Positions 1-11,311 are shown, counted from the stretch's first letter. The stretch is 64,000 bases of DNA from Vibrio aquaticus (GCF_003970385.1 NZ_RXZH01000001.1:1059300-1123299); one strand, 5' to 3'. The notes: generated by a model not told the origin, from the letters alone. Made by a program: numbers and translations.

Positions 1-1
1 G

Positions 2-3000
2 GTGATTGACGGCAACTTGAATGTAGTTGAGCCAACGCTGGGTGAAATACAAACCAGTAATGTCGTTGATGTAATTGAGCAAGCCGGCGCAGACCAAGGT
101 AAAGTGACGTTTGTGACTTTCGATGATGTGGATGTGCAATACCAACAAGGGCAAACAGAGTACCCTGTTGATCATGGTATCTTACATGTGACAGCGGATG
201 GTGAAGTGTGGTTTGTACCGCGTAGCAACATCGATCACTCGACCAAGGAACAAATTAAGCACGATATTGTTATCACGGTAACGGACAACGACGGCGATGA
301 GCTAACCAGTAATGTAGAGCTAATCATTACCGATGGTGACGACCCAGAAATCACCGCGATTACTGAAGCAACCGTTTATGAAGCAGGCCTCGGTGATGGT
401 TCGCAAGTGGGGCTAACCCAAACTGAATTTACTGGCACGCTCAGCGGTAATCTAGGCAGTGATAAGGTGACTGGCTTACAGATTGACCTTAATGCTTTTG
501 AGACTGCGCAGCAAAACTCACCAATCACCTCACACGGTAAAACCATTGCCCTTGAAGCGGTCGATGGAGAGCCAGGTGTCTACCTTGGGTATATCAAGCT
601 CGATGATGGTACACGAGTCAATGTGCTTAAAGTGACTCTAGGTACGGTTAGTGAGGGAAGCGGCACTTTTAACGCGAGCTATAAGGTTGAGCTTCTACAA
701 GAGATAGATCAACCAAAACAAGGTGGTGCGGCGGCCAACGATTTTACTTCGATTTCTCTCCCTATTTTTGCTACCGACTCGGACAACGATGAATCGGCGC
801 GCTCGAATCTTATCATCAAAGTGGGTGACGACATTCAAGTCGTAACCAACGGTGACATTGAAGTGGTTGAATCGACCATAGGTAGTCCTAATCAAAGTGA
901 TGTGATTGAAATCATCAGCAAAGCGGGGGCTGACCAAGGCGAAGTTACGTCGTTCACGTTTGATGGAAAGTCTTATACCCTGCAAGATGGCCAAACAGAG
1001 TACTCAGTCACTGATAGTAACTCGGTGACAGTAGGTAAAGTGGTTATCACCCCTGATGGTAACGTCTCCTTTATTCCTGAAAGTAGACTGGATCATTCTA
1101 CGTCTGAAGAGATCAAGCACACTATCGTTGTGACTGTGACCGACCAAGATGGCGATAAGTTAGAAAGTACCGTTAATCTGGTGATTAAAGATGGCCAGAA
1201 TCCGGTAATTAGCAATATCACTGAAGCGAGCGTTTATGAAGCGGGCTTAACTGATGGCGGCACTCAAGTCGGTCAAACCAACACCGTGTTCGACGGTGTC
1301 TTGACCGGTCAATTGGGTAGCGACAACGTAGCTGATGTGCAGATCGATCTGCAAGCGTTTGAAGCTGCGCAGCAAACTGACCCAATCACCGCTCAAGGTA
1401 AAACCATTGTTCTTGAAGCAGTTTCCGGTGAGCCGGGCGTATACATGGGCTATGTCACCATCGATGGCTCGCGAGTTAATGTACTCAAAGTTACTTTGGG
1501 TGCTGTGAGCATGAATGGCACACAGTTTAGCTCAAATTACAAAGTTGAATTGCTGCAAGAGATTGACCAACCGAATCAAGGTGGCGCACAAGACCTAGAC
1601 TTTACCTCCATATCATTGCCAATTTTTGCAACGGACGCTGACAACGATGAGTCAGCGCGCGCTGATCTTGTGGTCAAAGTGGGCGATGATATCCAAGTCG
1701 TGAGTGACGGCAATATTTCAGTCGTTGAATCTACCATTGGCAGCCCAAACCAAAGCGACGCTTTAGATGTTCTGATTAAACCGGGCGCTGACCAAGCTAA
1801 AGTGAGCTCGGTCAGTTTTGACGGTGTGCCTGTCCCATTGATTGATGGTGAAACAGAGTATCCTGTTACTGATGGCAAGTTAGTGATTACTCTAGACGGG
1901 CAAGTCTCATTTATTCCAGATAGCGATCTTGACCATTCAGCCAGTGAAGAGCGTAACCACACCATTAAAGTCACCACCACTGACGAAGATGGGGATGCGC
2001 TAACCAGCACGGTTGAGCTAACCATTACCGATGGTCAAAACCCAGTTATCACTAGTATCACCGAAGCAACCGTTTATGAAGCGGGGCTGACTGATGGCTC
2101 GGGCGCAGCAGGGCAAACCAACACTGAGTTTTCGGGCACCTTAGTCGGTCAGCTAGGTAGCGATGAGGTCACAGGATTCGAAGTTGATCTCAATGCGTTT
2201 GCAAGTGCGCAGCAAAATGACCCTATCACCTCTCAGGGTAAAACCATTGTGCTTGAGGCCGTAGGTGGTCAACCAGGCGTTTATTTGGGTTATATCACCC
2301 TTGATAATGGGACTCGAGTTGACGTGCTCAAGGTGACCATTGGCGCAGTGAGCATGTCAGGGACTGAGTTTAGTTCCGATTACAAAGTTGAGCTACTTCA
2401 AGAGATCGACCAACCTAAACAAGGTGGTGCAGCTGCTAATGATTTCTCGACTATCTCTCTACCTATTTTTGCTACTGATAGCGATAAAGACGAGTCTGCG
2501 CGTTCAGATCTTATTATCAAAGTAGGTGATGATATCCAAGTCGTGGCGGATGGCGAGATCACAGTCACCGAGCCAACGATTGGTGACACGGTGCAGAGTA
2601 CAGTTGTTAATGTGATTACAGAAGCAGGTGCCGACCAAGCAACCGTTAGCAAAGTCACCTTTGATGGGGTCGATGTACCATTGGTTGACGGTGAAACCGA
2701 ATACTCTGTTACCGATGGTGTATTGGTGGTTACCCTTGATGGTCAAGTTTCATTTAAGCCAAATGCTGAGCGTATCCACCCAGATGATGATCGCATCGAG
2801 CACACCATTGTCGTGACAGTGACCGATAAAGATGGTGATAAGACAACCAGCACAGTCGACTTAGTGATCAAAGATGGGCAAGACCCGGTGATCACTCAGA
2901 TCACTGAAGCCAATGTATATGAAGCTGGCTTAACCGATGGTGGCTCTCAAGTCGGTCCGACCGATTATGTCTCTGAGGGTAAAATCACTGTCGTAACTGG

Positions 3001-6000
3001 TAGCGATGATGTGATTGAGTTTCATATCGATGTTGAAGCATTTAACCTGCTTCCAGCCAATCAAGGCTTGTACTCGAATAGCGAGCGCGTGGTGATAGAA
3101 GAGCTCTCTACTGGGGTATATCGCGGTTTTATCACTAAAGAAATCAACGGTGTGGATACCGAAATTGATGTCTTTAAAGTAAGTTTTGATCAAGCTGATT
3201 TAGGCAAATATAAGTTTGAGTTGTTGCAAGAGGTTGATCACGCTAATCAAGGTCAAGAGAACCTTGAAGTGAAGTTACCTATTTACGCAGTAGATCGAGA
3301 TGGCGATGAGTCAGGTAATCATGATTTGGTGGTCAATATTGGCGATGATATGGCTAACATTGATGACTTTGTTGATGGCAGCACGTTTACCGTCAACGAA
3401 GACGATACCATCAACGGCTCTTCACCGGGGCAGGCGTTTGCTACAGGCACCTTCGATACCAATCAAGGCGCTGATACCGTCGTCAAGTATGAGCTAACTA
3501 ATATCAACACCTCTGAAAGTGGTCTGAAATCGGGTGGTGTGGATGTCGAGATCAAAGATGTTAGTGACGCTACTGGGCCGACCGTTTATCACGGTGTGGC
3601 GAATGGCATTGTGGTGTTTACTCTTGAGTTATTTAGCGATGGTAGTTACATCTACAGCCAAATTAAGGCACTTGATCATGCCGAAGGTGAAGATAGCTTA
3701 ACCATTCCATTTGACGTAGTGGCATTAGATCGCGATGGCGACGTATCACAGCCGATCCGTCTACCGATTGAAGTGGTCGATGACAAACCAACCATCAAGG
3801 ATATTACCGAGACAAAAGTGGTGGACGAAGATGATCTGTCTACCATAGGTTCTGATCAGAATCAGCGTCCGGAAGTTAGCGGTACGTTCGATGTAACTGA
3901 AGGCGCCGATGGCGTGGTTAAATATGAGTTGGTTGACGCAAATAATGCTATCGATGGTTTAGTGTCTGGCAGTGAAAACCTTGTATGGGCGCCAGTCTCC
4001 ACTAGCGGTACGACATTTACTTATACCGCACAAACGGCTTCAGGGACGCCAGTCTTTACCATTACCTTCGATACAGACGACAATAGTTATAAGTTTGAGT
4101 TACTTGAACCACTGCAACATGCGAGTGGCAGTGGTGAAAATGCCATTGATATTAGCTTAAGCATCAAGGCAACCGATTATGATGGCGATGAAAGTAACGT
4201 CATTACTCTTCCAATTCGTGTAGTCGATGATATCCCTGAGTTGACTCAGCAAAGTATTACTCGTTTCGAGGGTCAAGGCTACAAAGGCTCAACGGTCAAT
4301 ATGTTTGACTCCGCTACAGATATGGGCGCTGATGGGGCTGTACTGACTAAATTAGAAGGTACAACTGATACAGCAGATGGCTCATCGATTGTATTCCGAT
4401 CTGGCGGTTCTTACGTTGATTCGGTTGATTTAAGCGAAGGGTCACAGACCATAAGGGTTTATCAGGATCTTAATGATGGTAACCCACCACGACAGCTTGG
4501 CGTGTTGCAAGTTGACTCCAATGGTGAGATCGAATTTAAGGCCAATAACTATCTAGAGCATGATGGCAGCAACATTGAATTTACTATCGATGTCACGGCG
4601 ACAGATGGTGACCTAGATACCTCGACAGCACCACTCGATATCACCATCACAGATAGAGATGCAAAACCGATCAAACTGACGGTGCAAACCTTCGAAGACT
4701 CTGGTCGTGATAGCAGCATTAATTATGCGACGGGTGATGAACCAGAGCGTTCAGAAAACGAAGATAACCAAACGGATCTACAAGTTGCTCCTGCGAATGT
4801 GGCATTAGCGGTCAACCTATTTGATGACGATAATGGTGAGTCTATTAATACGCTCACCATTAAAGCGGGCAGTCATAACGGCACCTTCTATTACAAAGAT
4901 GGCGATGTGTATCATGAACTTGAAGTCGATCCGGCAACCGGTAATTTGATCCTATCTGCGCCACTGTTACAGCAAAGCTTAACTGACAGCGGCAACAATA
5001 CCATTGCAACGATCACTAACCTCTATTTTGTGCCTGACCGTCATTACTCCTCGAACGATAAGGGCGTTAAAATCAATTATGACCTTGAGATCGGGAATAA
5101 CGGGACAGACGATCACACCGTAAGCTCCAATTTCAGAATTGAAGTGGATAGCGTTGCTGATATCGCGACTTGGATTGATGCTGATAGCCAATATGAATAT
5201 CAAGTTGCAGAAGATGACGGCAATGTTCAAATTAAACTGGACGCCAGTACGCTAGATATCAGCAATCCAGAGACCATTACTTATGAGCTTGAAGTGACCC
5301 AAGGTGCCGGTGAGTTTGAGTTGCTTGGAAGTAATGGCCAACCCTTGACTCCAGAGGGTGGCGTTTACACCATCTCAGCAGCCGATATCAATTCAATTCA
5401 AGTTAAGCCAAATGAACACTTCTCAGGGCAAATTCGTTTTGAAGCGGTGGCTGTAACAGAAGAAACGAAGAACCCGTACAACGAGGGTACAGTTGATAAA
5501 TCTGAGGCACGCTCAGAGCCTCAAGAACTTATCATTGATGTCACGCCAGATGCGGATGCAGGCAGCTTTAGTGTTAGCCGAATCAAGATCAATGAAGACA
5601 ATATTAAGGATCCTGATTACATCGGCCCTGATGACAACCATAAGCCGTTTACGCTTGATCAAGTGATTGATATGAAGCCATCAGTAGACGTCGATGGCTC
5701 TGAATCTTTGCATATTCGTATCTCCAACATCACCGAAAGTGCAAGTTTAAAATGGGTCGGAGACGGCGACAGCCAGATCACCGAAGTCACCGTGGATGGT
5801 GTGACTTACCAAGAGATCCCATACGACCAACTTGTGAATGTAGAGGTCATTCCAGAGCTGCACAGTAACATTGACTTCAAATTTGATGTAACAGGCGTCG
5901 TTAAAGACAGTGCATTGCTTTCTGACGGAACCGTACACGTTGATGAAGAAGTGCTGGGCACTAAAACCGTTAATGTTGAAGTCACTGGTGTAGCGGATAT

Positions 6001-9000
6001 TCCGAGAGGCAATACCCTTGGTTCTGACTGGTCAGGTTTTGAAGATAATGGTGTCAGCGGTGTCGAAATAACCATCAAAGAAGACGCTGTTGCCGAGCTC
6101 AACTTTACTGTGATTTCAGGCGAAGCACTCACGAAACCACAGGATGGTTCAGAATCGTTGACGGTACTTTTGTCGGGTATTCCCGAAGGCGTGATCTTAG
6201 AAGACGCAGATGGAGATGTCATTGACTTGAACTTCACAGGCTATGAAACCGGTCCAGATGGACAGCCGGATACGTCTAAACCGATCTACGAAGCCAACAT
6301 TACAGGTATTCATGATGATACCGGTATTATTATTAAGCCGGCGGCATCCTCAACAGAAAACATTCATATTAAAGCGACGGTGATCGTCACGGAAAATGAC
6401 GGCCACACTTTGAGTTTTGAGCAAGAAGTCAGAGTGAAAGTTGAGCCAGTGATTGATGCCAAAGATACCTATACCAACACCGCGTCAGGCTATGAAGACA
6501 CGCCAATCGATATCGATTGGTACCCTGAGAAAAATCGCTTCCCAGACTCTGATGAGCATTTTACCTCGATAGAGATCAATGGCGTACCTGACGGTGCTCA
6601 GGTTGCGATTAACGGTAATGTGAATTGGAGTTTCGATAGTGATACTGGCAAAATCACGATCACACCACTCGATAGCCAAACGCCGGAACAGTTTTCAGAC
6701 ATTGCTTTGAACAGCGACTTTGTTCAAATCACGTTGCCGAAAGACTCAAGTACTAACTTTGACCTCACCACTATTGTCAATATTGAAGAACGCGATCATG
6801 AATACACCAGCGATGATATTGTTGGCGAAGGTGGTCGTGTAACCGGCACGATTACCGGCACCATTGCGGTCGATGTTACGCCAATTGTTGAAAGGGTTGA
6901 TGGGTCAAACCGCTTAGTGGTTGAAAACGAAAACCAAGATGTTGTGGGTGATGAAGTAAACAAAATCACGGCGGATGATAAAGGTGTGATTCGCTTTACC
7001 ACCAATGCTGACTCTGCTGACTTGCAGGGCGAATACATCATTCGTTATCAAGAGACCGATGCGACAGATACGCAATATGAATCGACAGAACTGGTTACTC
7101 AGCTCGTTATTCAATTCGAGAACCAAGACGAAGCCATTATGGATCAGCTCTTTATTACGGGGGCAGTCTATGAAGGTAATGGTCGCTGGGTCATCGTTGA
7201 TGAAGAGAATTTCAGCATCAATGCGCCTGCAGGGTTAGATTTAACGCCGGACAAACCGGAGGATGATGATCTCAATGGTATCAGTGACATCGATATCATC
7301 ATTTATGCTCAGGTGATTGATCAAGGTGATATCGATGATCCGAAACGTACACCTGGTTTGGTTGCTCAGCGCGAAACCTCGGTAACGCTCTCTTTCCCTG
7401 AGTACGTTGAAGACATCGGTACGAAAGGTGCGTTCGTCGATATTGCTGATAACAGCATCATACTCGGCACGGAAGACACAACATTGGACCTTGGCGCACA
7501 ACTAAAACCATTACTTTCAGTGAGCTCTGGTGACGATACGCCTGATACACTCACGATTGTGATTGATGACTCGTTTACCGAAAATGGCAAGACGTTCGAT
7601 ATTGGTATTTCTGGCGCGAATGTTGATTTCACTAATGGCCAATATGTGTTTACCACGACCATTGATAAAGATGGCAACATCGGTTCGTTGGATGGGCTAC
7701 AGTTAACCTTACCAAAAGACTATTCAGGTGACTTCTCGTTGCCGATTACGATCATAGCAACGGATACGCTATCAGGTCACAGTCAGACCAATGATTTGGA
7801 TTCTGTTGTGGTGAATGTAAGTCCTGTCGCTGATGTCACGGCAAAAGTACCTAAAATCACCTTGGACATTGTTGAATCACTGGATGATGACATGAACGTC
7901 ATTACCCAAACTGGTGACGCTAAAGGGTTCGAAGACAGCTACATCAAGCTCGATCTGGGCTACACCTTAGCGGACAAAGTGACCGGTCTTGAGGGTGGTG
8001 AAGAGGTCGTCTCTTCTGTGACACTGACGCTAGAAGACGGTACACCAGGTCAGTTTTACGACGCGTCCGGTGCGGCACTTGGTTCTAGCATTACCTTTGA
8101 TCAAAGTCAGATTGAAGCCGGTGCACTGGATAACATCTTGTTCAGACCCGATCTCAACTACCCAAGTAAAGATGGCGGCAACACCATCAATATCAAAGTA
8201 ACCGGTACCGTAACGGATACAGCGACATTTGATCTCGCTGATCCAGATGGTACAGCAAGCGATACCAAACCGTTCGAAGCGGATGTGAGCTTTGACGTTG
8301 AACCGGTTGTTGATGGCGTTATTGTCACAGGGCCAGGAAGTGACGCTGATACCATTGAACTGACAGGGTTAGAAGATACTGAGATCTCTCTTGGTGCGTC
8401 TGGCCCAGTGAACGTTGAGCTCACTGACAATGATGGCTCAGAGAGCTTTGTTTCTTTGAAATTAACAGGAATTCCGGATGGGTTCGTGTTGGTTACAAAA
8501 GAGAACAGCGAGTATGAAGTCAAGAACAATGGCGGCGGTGAGTGGAGCGTTAAGCTTCCAAAAGATGCAGAGAGCCCATTGGATCTGAGTGATATCCTGA
8601 TTCACCCACCGAAAAACTTCAGTGGTACTGCTGAGTTCGGCATGACGGTTTACATTCAAGAAGATTTGCTAGGCGTACCTACGGAAGCGGCCAATCTGCC
8701 TAACTTCGTGCTAACTGTGACGCCAGAGGGTGATGCTGTTGATGTCGATGCGACAGACAGTATTTCAGGGCTAGAAGGCCAGAATATTGATATCGACATC
8801 AATGCGTTTGCTATTGATAACGCTGATACGGCAACGGGCAGTGGTACATATACTGAAAATGCGCCGGAGACGTTGCGTGTTGAAGTGACCAATGTGCCTG
8901 ATGATGCGAAGATCTACTATCCAGATGGCGGTTTAGCAAGTTTTGAAAACGGAGTTTGGACGCTAGACATTGCCGCATCGAGCTTAGACAAAATTATCTT

Positions 9001-11248
9001 TAACTCAGGTGAACATAATAGTGATACAGGCAATGTCGATGGCATTACAGAGCCAATTCACATTTCCGTACAAGCAGTCGATCGAGACGCAAGTGGTACT
9101 GAGTATCTGGGTGATAAGAATGAATTTGATGTCGAACTTGTTATCGATCCGGTCAACGACCAACCAACATTTGAAGTGATATCTGATCTTGCTACTGAGG
9201 AAGACACAATTACTGGTGTTGCCATTAATAACCTCACCATCGCTGATATTGATGCCACCTATGATGACCCTGATGCTGAATACACCCTAACGCTACAAGT
9301 TGATAAAGGTAGCTTAGCGTTTACGGCTTACGTGGGCGTTAACTTTGAGCTGCAACCTGATGGTAGCTTAGTTCTGACTGGTAAGTTAGCTGATATCAAC
9401 AGTGCGCTTGGTGCGGATTCTGTTATCTTCAAGCCGGATCTCAACAGTAACGACCTGAACTCAGGTGGCCCAGTAACGGTCACCGCTACCGTCGATGATG
9501 GCGGCAACAATGGTGTGATTGACCCTGGCGATTCAACAACCTCTTCGAGCAATCAAACCAGCTTCATCATTAATGTCAGTGAAGTTAACGATCAACCTGT
9601 AGCAGGAGATCTGGATCTAGGCTCTATTGAAGAGGATACCGGTTCGATTCAAATCACTATGGCGCAGTTAATTGCAGCGAGTAGTGATATTGATAATGAT
9701 ACTTTGAAAGTCGATTCAATCACGGTACCGCCAGAGCAAGGTACGTTAACTCTGAGTGATGATGGTACGTATTGGACATTTAAACCTGCGCCAGAGTTTA
9801 ACGGTAAAGTGACGATCAGTTATGTGATTGAAGACAACGGCACGACAAATGGTGCCAATGATTTCAAACAAGACAGCGGTGAAGTGACTCTCACTGTGAT
9901 TGGCGTGAACGACAAACCAGAGATCGATATTTCTGATATCACCACACTCATTGATGAGTCGCCAAATCAGCTAATCAGTGGGATCAGTGTGTCGGATATT
10001 GACTATGTGGATCAATATGCCGATGACCCTATGACCGTGACTATCACTGTCGACTACGGCGCTTTGACTCTCGTTCAACCAAACGATTCTAATGTGGCGA
10101 TCTCGGGTGAAGGGACAAGCACGGTCACATTAACGGGAACGCTGACAGAGCTAAATGCACTGCTGGACGAGCCAAATGCACCAAATGGTCTGTTTATTGA
10201 TGCGAGCTTGTCCCCAGTCGACAGTATCAACTTGCAAGTGACAGCGAAAGACAGCGGGAATCCATCAGGGTTAGCCTTGGATGCGGATCCTAAAGACTAT
10301 GTGATATCAGTGACTCCGGTTGCTAACGCGCCAACTTTATCCATTGAGCCGTCGTTTAACCATGTACGCAATATCACCACCAGTGTAGCGGCAAGCTCAA
10401 GCGGTATCGCATTGGTGGGCATCATGGCGGCGTTAACGGATATCAATGAAGCTCTTACTCTTGAAATCAGTGGTCTTCCGCCTGAAGCGAGTTTAACCAG
10501 CAGCGCGTCTGGCATCACTTACGATAACCAAGCTGATATGTGGATAGTGCCAGCAGGTGCGATTGACGACCTTAAAGTGGTTGGGGCTACAGAAGGCAAC
10601 TATACCTTTAACGTCACTGCAGTATCGACAGAGACAGATGGTAAGGAAGCCAAGTCAGCGCCAATCCCATTATCGTTTGATGTGGTTGCCGATGCCGATG
10701 CAGATATTAACAAATCTTCTGAGACTGATGATCTACAGCTTCATGGTAGTGATGACGCTAATATCTTAACGGCCGGGAGTGGAGATGATTTGCTCATTGG
10801 CGGCGAGGGTAATGATACCTTGATAGCAGGAGCAGGCGATGACACCTTAATTGGCGGAGCTGGTAATGACATTCTTGATGGTGGTCTAGGCTCGGATATT
10901 CTTACTGGTGGCACAGGTGAAGATACCTTTATCTGGCATGAGATTGATGATGGTGCTGCCGACACTATTACCGACTTTAAGCTATCAGAAGGTGACCAGA
11001 TCGACTTGAGAGATGTGCTTCCTGAGCTAAAAGAAACCGATATCGACATGACGACCTTGCTACAAAAACTTGATGCGAAAGTGGTTGACGGTGACGGTAT
11101 TGAATTAACCCTACACGGTGAAAATGACAGTGAGCAGACCATATTGGTTGAGCATTTAGCGCCACAGTTGACGTTAGACGGCACCAGCTCATCAGACATT
11201 GTAAGTGCACTTTTAGACCAGCACGTGATCACTCACGATACTCTCTAA
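2..11248 (+). CDS. Giant RTX adhesin, type I secreted, 5'-partial
   Basis: The reading frame is open from the left edge, so at least 3748 residues are the C-terminal part of a larger protein. It is built of Ig/cadherin-like bacterial repeats rich in Asp, Gly, Thr and Val, with many Ca2+-site-like turns such as TDNDGDEL and TDQDGDKL. Residues about 1-1115 are near-identical repeats of about 280 aa; later modules carry the linker N-D-Q-P with E-E-D-T. Residues about 3578-3640 are glycine-rich RTX nonapeptides (GGEGNDTL, GGAGNDIL), followed by about 100 residues typical of type I secretion C-terminal targeting domains (TFIW..., DTITDFKLSEGDQIDL). There are no Cys-rich or catalytic domains. By family knowledge this is a LapA/FrhA-type surface adhesin exported by a TolC-dependent ABC system and used in attachment or biofilm. 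The N-terminal retention module, if present, is outside the window. The first in-window codon is GTG but is not taken as the start. Confidence 0.93.
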   Translation: MIDGNLNVVEPTLGEIQTSNVVDVIEQAGADQGKVTFVTFDDVDVQYQQGQTEYPVDHGILHVTADGEVWFVPRSNIDHSTKEQIKHDIVITVTDNDGDELTSNVELIITDGDDPEITAITEATVYEAGLGDGSQVGLTQTEFTGTLSGNLGSDKVTGLQIDLNAFETAQQNSPITSHGKTIALEAVDGEPGVYLGYIKLDDGTRVNVLKVTLGTVSEGSGTFNASYKVELLQEIDQPKQGGAAANDFTSISLPIFATDSDNDESARSNLIIKVGDDIQVVTNGDIEVVESTIGSPNQSDVIEIISKAGADQGEVTSFTFDGKSYTLQDGQTEYSVTDSNSVTVGKVVITPDGNVSFIPESRLDHSTSEEIKHTIVVTVTDQDGDKLESTVNLVIKDGQNPVISNITEASVYEAGLTDGGTQVGQTNTVFDGVLTGQLGSDNVADVQIDLQAFEAAQQTDPITAQGKTIVLEAVSGEPGVYMGYVTIDGSRVNVLKVTLGAVSMNGTQFSSNYKVELLQEIDQPNQGGAQDLDFTSISLPIFATDADNDESARADLVVKVGDDIQVVSDGNISVVESTIGSPNQSDALDVLIKPGADQAKVSSVSFDGVPVPLIDGETEYPVTDGKLVITLDGQVSFIPDSDLDHSASEERNHTIKVTTTDEDGDALTSTVELTITDGQNPVITSITEATVYEAGLTDGSGAAGQTNTEFSGTLVGQLGSDEVTGFEVDLNAFASAQQNDPITSQGKTIVLEAVGGQPGVYLGYITLDNGTRVDVLKVTIGAVSMSGTEFSSDYKVELLQEIDQPKQGGAAANDFSTISLPIFATDSDKDESARSDLIIKVGDDIQVVADGEITVTEPTIGDTVQSTVVNVITEAGADQATVSKVTFDGVDVPLVDGETEYSVTDGVLVVTLDGQVSFKPNAERIHPDDDRIEHTIVVTVTDKDGDKTTSTVDLVIKDGQDPVITQITEANVYEAGLTDGGSQVGPTDYVSEGKITVVTGSDDVIEFHIDVEAFNLLPANQGLYSNSERVVIEELSTGVYRGFITKEINGVDTEIDVFKVSFDQADLGKYKFELLQEVDHANQGQENLEVKLPIYAVDRDGDESGNHDLVVNIGDDMANIDDFVDGSTFTVNEDDTINGSSPGQAFATGTFDTNQGADTVVKYELTNINTSESGLKSGGVDVEIKDVSDATGPTVYHGVANGIVVFTLELFSDGSYIYSQIKALDHAEGEDSLTIPFDVVALDRDGDVSQPIRLPIEVVDDKPTIKDITETKVVDEDDLSTIGSDQNQRPEVSGTFDVTEGADGVVKYELVDANNAIDGLVSGSENLVWAPVSTSGTTFTYTAQTASGTPVFTITFDTDDNSYKFELLEPLQHASGSGENAIDISLSIKATDYDGDESNVITLPIRVVDDIPELTQQSITRFEGQGYKGSTVNMFDSATDMGADGAVLTKLEGTTDTADGSSIVFRSGGSYVDSVDLSEGSQTIRVYQDLNDGNPPRQLGVLQVDSNGEIEFKANNYLEHDGSNIEFTIDVTATDGDLDTSTAPLDITITDRDAKPIKLTVQTFEDSGRDSSINYATGDEPERSENEDNQTDLQVAPANVALAVNLFDDDNGESINTLTIKAGSHNGTFYYKDGDVYHELEVDPATGNLILSAPLLQQSLTDSGNNTIATITNLYFVPDRHYSSNDKGVKINYDLEIGNNGTDDHTVSSNFRIEVDSVADIATWIDADSQYEYQVAEDDGNVQIKLDASTLDISNPETITYELEVTQGAGEFELLGSNGQPLTPEGGVYTISAADINSIQVKPNEHFSGQIRFEAVAVTEETKNPYNEGTVDKSEARSEPQELIIDVTPDADAGSFSVSRIKINEDNIKDPDYIGPDDNHKPFTLDQVIDMKPSVDVDGSESLHIRISNITESASLKWVGDGDSQITEVTVDGVTYQEIPYDQLVNVEVIPELHSNIDFKFDVTGVVKDSALLSDGTVHVDEEVLGTKTVNVEVTGVADIPRGNTLGSDWSGFEDNGVSGVEITIKEDAVAELNFTVISGEALTKPQDGSESLTVLLSGIPEGVILEDADGDVIDLNFTGYETGPDGQPDTSKPIYEANITGIHDDTGIIIKPAASSTENIHIKATVIVTENDGHTLSFEQEVRVKVEPVIDAKDTYTNTASGYEDTPIDIDWYPEKNRFPDSDEHFTSIEINGVPDGAQVAINGNVNWSFDSDTGKITITPLDSQTPEQFSDIALNSDFVQITLPKDSSTNFDLTTIVNIEERDHEYTSDDIVGEGGRVTGTITGTIAVDVTPIVERVDGSNRLVVENENQDVVGDEVNKITADDKGVIRFTTNADSADLQGEYIIRYQETDATDTQYESTELVTQLVIQFENQDEAIMDQLFITGAVYEGNGRWVIVDEENFSINAPAGLDLTPDKPEDDDLNGISDIDIIIYAQVIDQGDIDDPKRTPGLVAQRETSVTLSFPEYVEDIGTKGAFVDIADNSIILGTEDTTLDLGAQLKPLLSVSSGDDTPDTLTIVIDDSFTENGKTFDIGISGANVDFTNGQYVFTTTIDKDGNIGSLDGLQLTLPKDYSGDFSLPITIIATDTLSGHSQTNDLDSVVVNVSPVADVTAKVPKITLDIVESLDDDMNVITQTGDAKGFEDSYIKLDLGYTLADKVTGLEGGEEVVSSVTLTLEDGTPGQFYDASGAALGSSITFDQSQIEAGALDNILFRPDLNYPSKDGGNTINIKVTGTVTDTATFDLADPDGTASDTKPFEADVSFDVEPVVDGVIVTGPGSDADTIELTGLEDTEISLGASGPVNVELTDNDGSESFVSLKLTGIPDGFVLVTKENSEYEVKNNGGGEWSVKLPKDAESPLDLSDILIHPPKNFSGTAEFGMTVYIQEDLLGVPTEAANLPNFVLTVTPEGDAVDVDATDSISGLEGQNIDIDINAFAIDNADTATGSGTYTENAPETLRVEVTNVPDDAKIYYPDGGLASFENGVWTLDIAASSLDKIIFNSGEHNSDTGNVDGITEPIHISVQAVDRDASGTEYLGDKNEFDVELVIDPVNDQPTFEVISDLATEEDTITGVAINNLTIADIDATYDDPDAEYTLTLQVDKGSLAFTAYVGVNFELQPDGSLVLTGKLADINSALGADSVIFKPDLNSNDLNSGGPVTVTATVDDGGNNGVIDPGDSTTSSSNQTSFIINVSEVNDQPVAGDLDLGSIEEDTGSIQITMAQLIAASSDIDNDTLKVDSITVPPEQGTLTLSDDGTYWTFKPAPEFNGKVTISYVIEDNGTTNGANDFKQDSGEVTLTVIGVNDKPEIDISDITTLIDESPNQLISGISVSDIDYVDQYADDPMTVTITVDYGALTLVQPNDSNVAISGEGTSTVTLTGTLTELNALLDEPNAPNGLFIDASLSPVDSINLQVTAKDSGNPSGLALDADPKDYVISVTPVANAPTLSIEPSFNHVRNITTSVAASSSGIALVGIMAALTDINEALTLEISGLPPEASLTSSASGITYDNQADMWIVPAGAIDDLKVVGATEGNYTFNVTAVSTETDGKEAKSAPIPLSFDVVADADADINKSSETDDLQLHGSDDANILTAGSGDDLLIGGEGNDTLIAGAGDDTLIGGAGNDILDGGLGSDILTGGTGEDTFIWHEIDDGAADTITDFKLSEGDQIDLRDVLPELKETDIDMTTLLQKLDAKVVDGDGIELTLHGENDSEQTILVEHLAPQLTLDGTSSSDIVSALLDQHVITHDTL
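358..3345 (+). repeat. Tandem ~850-bp repeats within the adhesin gene
   Basis: The phrase translating as I-T-E-A-x-V-Y-E-A-G-L recurs at about 358, 1216, 2056 and 2900, so the units are about 858, 840 and 844 bp. The partner phrase VGDDIQVV recurs near 825, 1680 and 2525. The first three units are nearly identical in protein; the fourth diverges after VYEAGLTDGGSQVG. The half unit at 2-357 shows the array continues upstream. Such long repeats recombine and are often mis-assembled from short reads. Confidence 0.9.
10735..10925 (+). repeat. RTX nonapeptide repeats (Ca2+-binding)
   Basis: About six consecutive GGxGxDxLx-type nonapeptides (AGSGDDLLI, GGEGNDTLI, AGAGDDTLI, GGAGNDILD, GGLGSDILT, GGTGEDTFI). 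They would fold as a Ca2+-loaded beta-roll outside the cell, directly before the type I secretion signal. Confidence 0.92.
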
Positions 11249-11261
11249 AGCTCTACAAACG

Positions 11262-11293
11262 AAAATGCCCTAACCAATGGTTAGGGCATTTTT
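11262..11293. terminator. Bidirectional Rho-independent terminator
   Basis: A perfect stem (AAAATGCCCTAACC, loop AAT, GGTTAGGGCATTTT) with A-run and T-run flanks lies between the convergent adhesin and TetR genes, so it can serve both. Confidence 0.9.
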
Positions 11294-11311
11294 CTATTTC
11301 TATATCTATTT

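Noticed and set aside
695..11232. Many open frames of 60-160 codons on the minus strand and in other plus frames under the adhesin
   Set aside because: They lie wholly inside a clear 3748-residue coding frame, have no RBS or family resemblance, and arise from its repetitive Asp/Thr/Val-rich codons.
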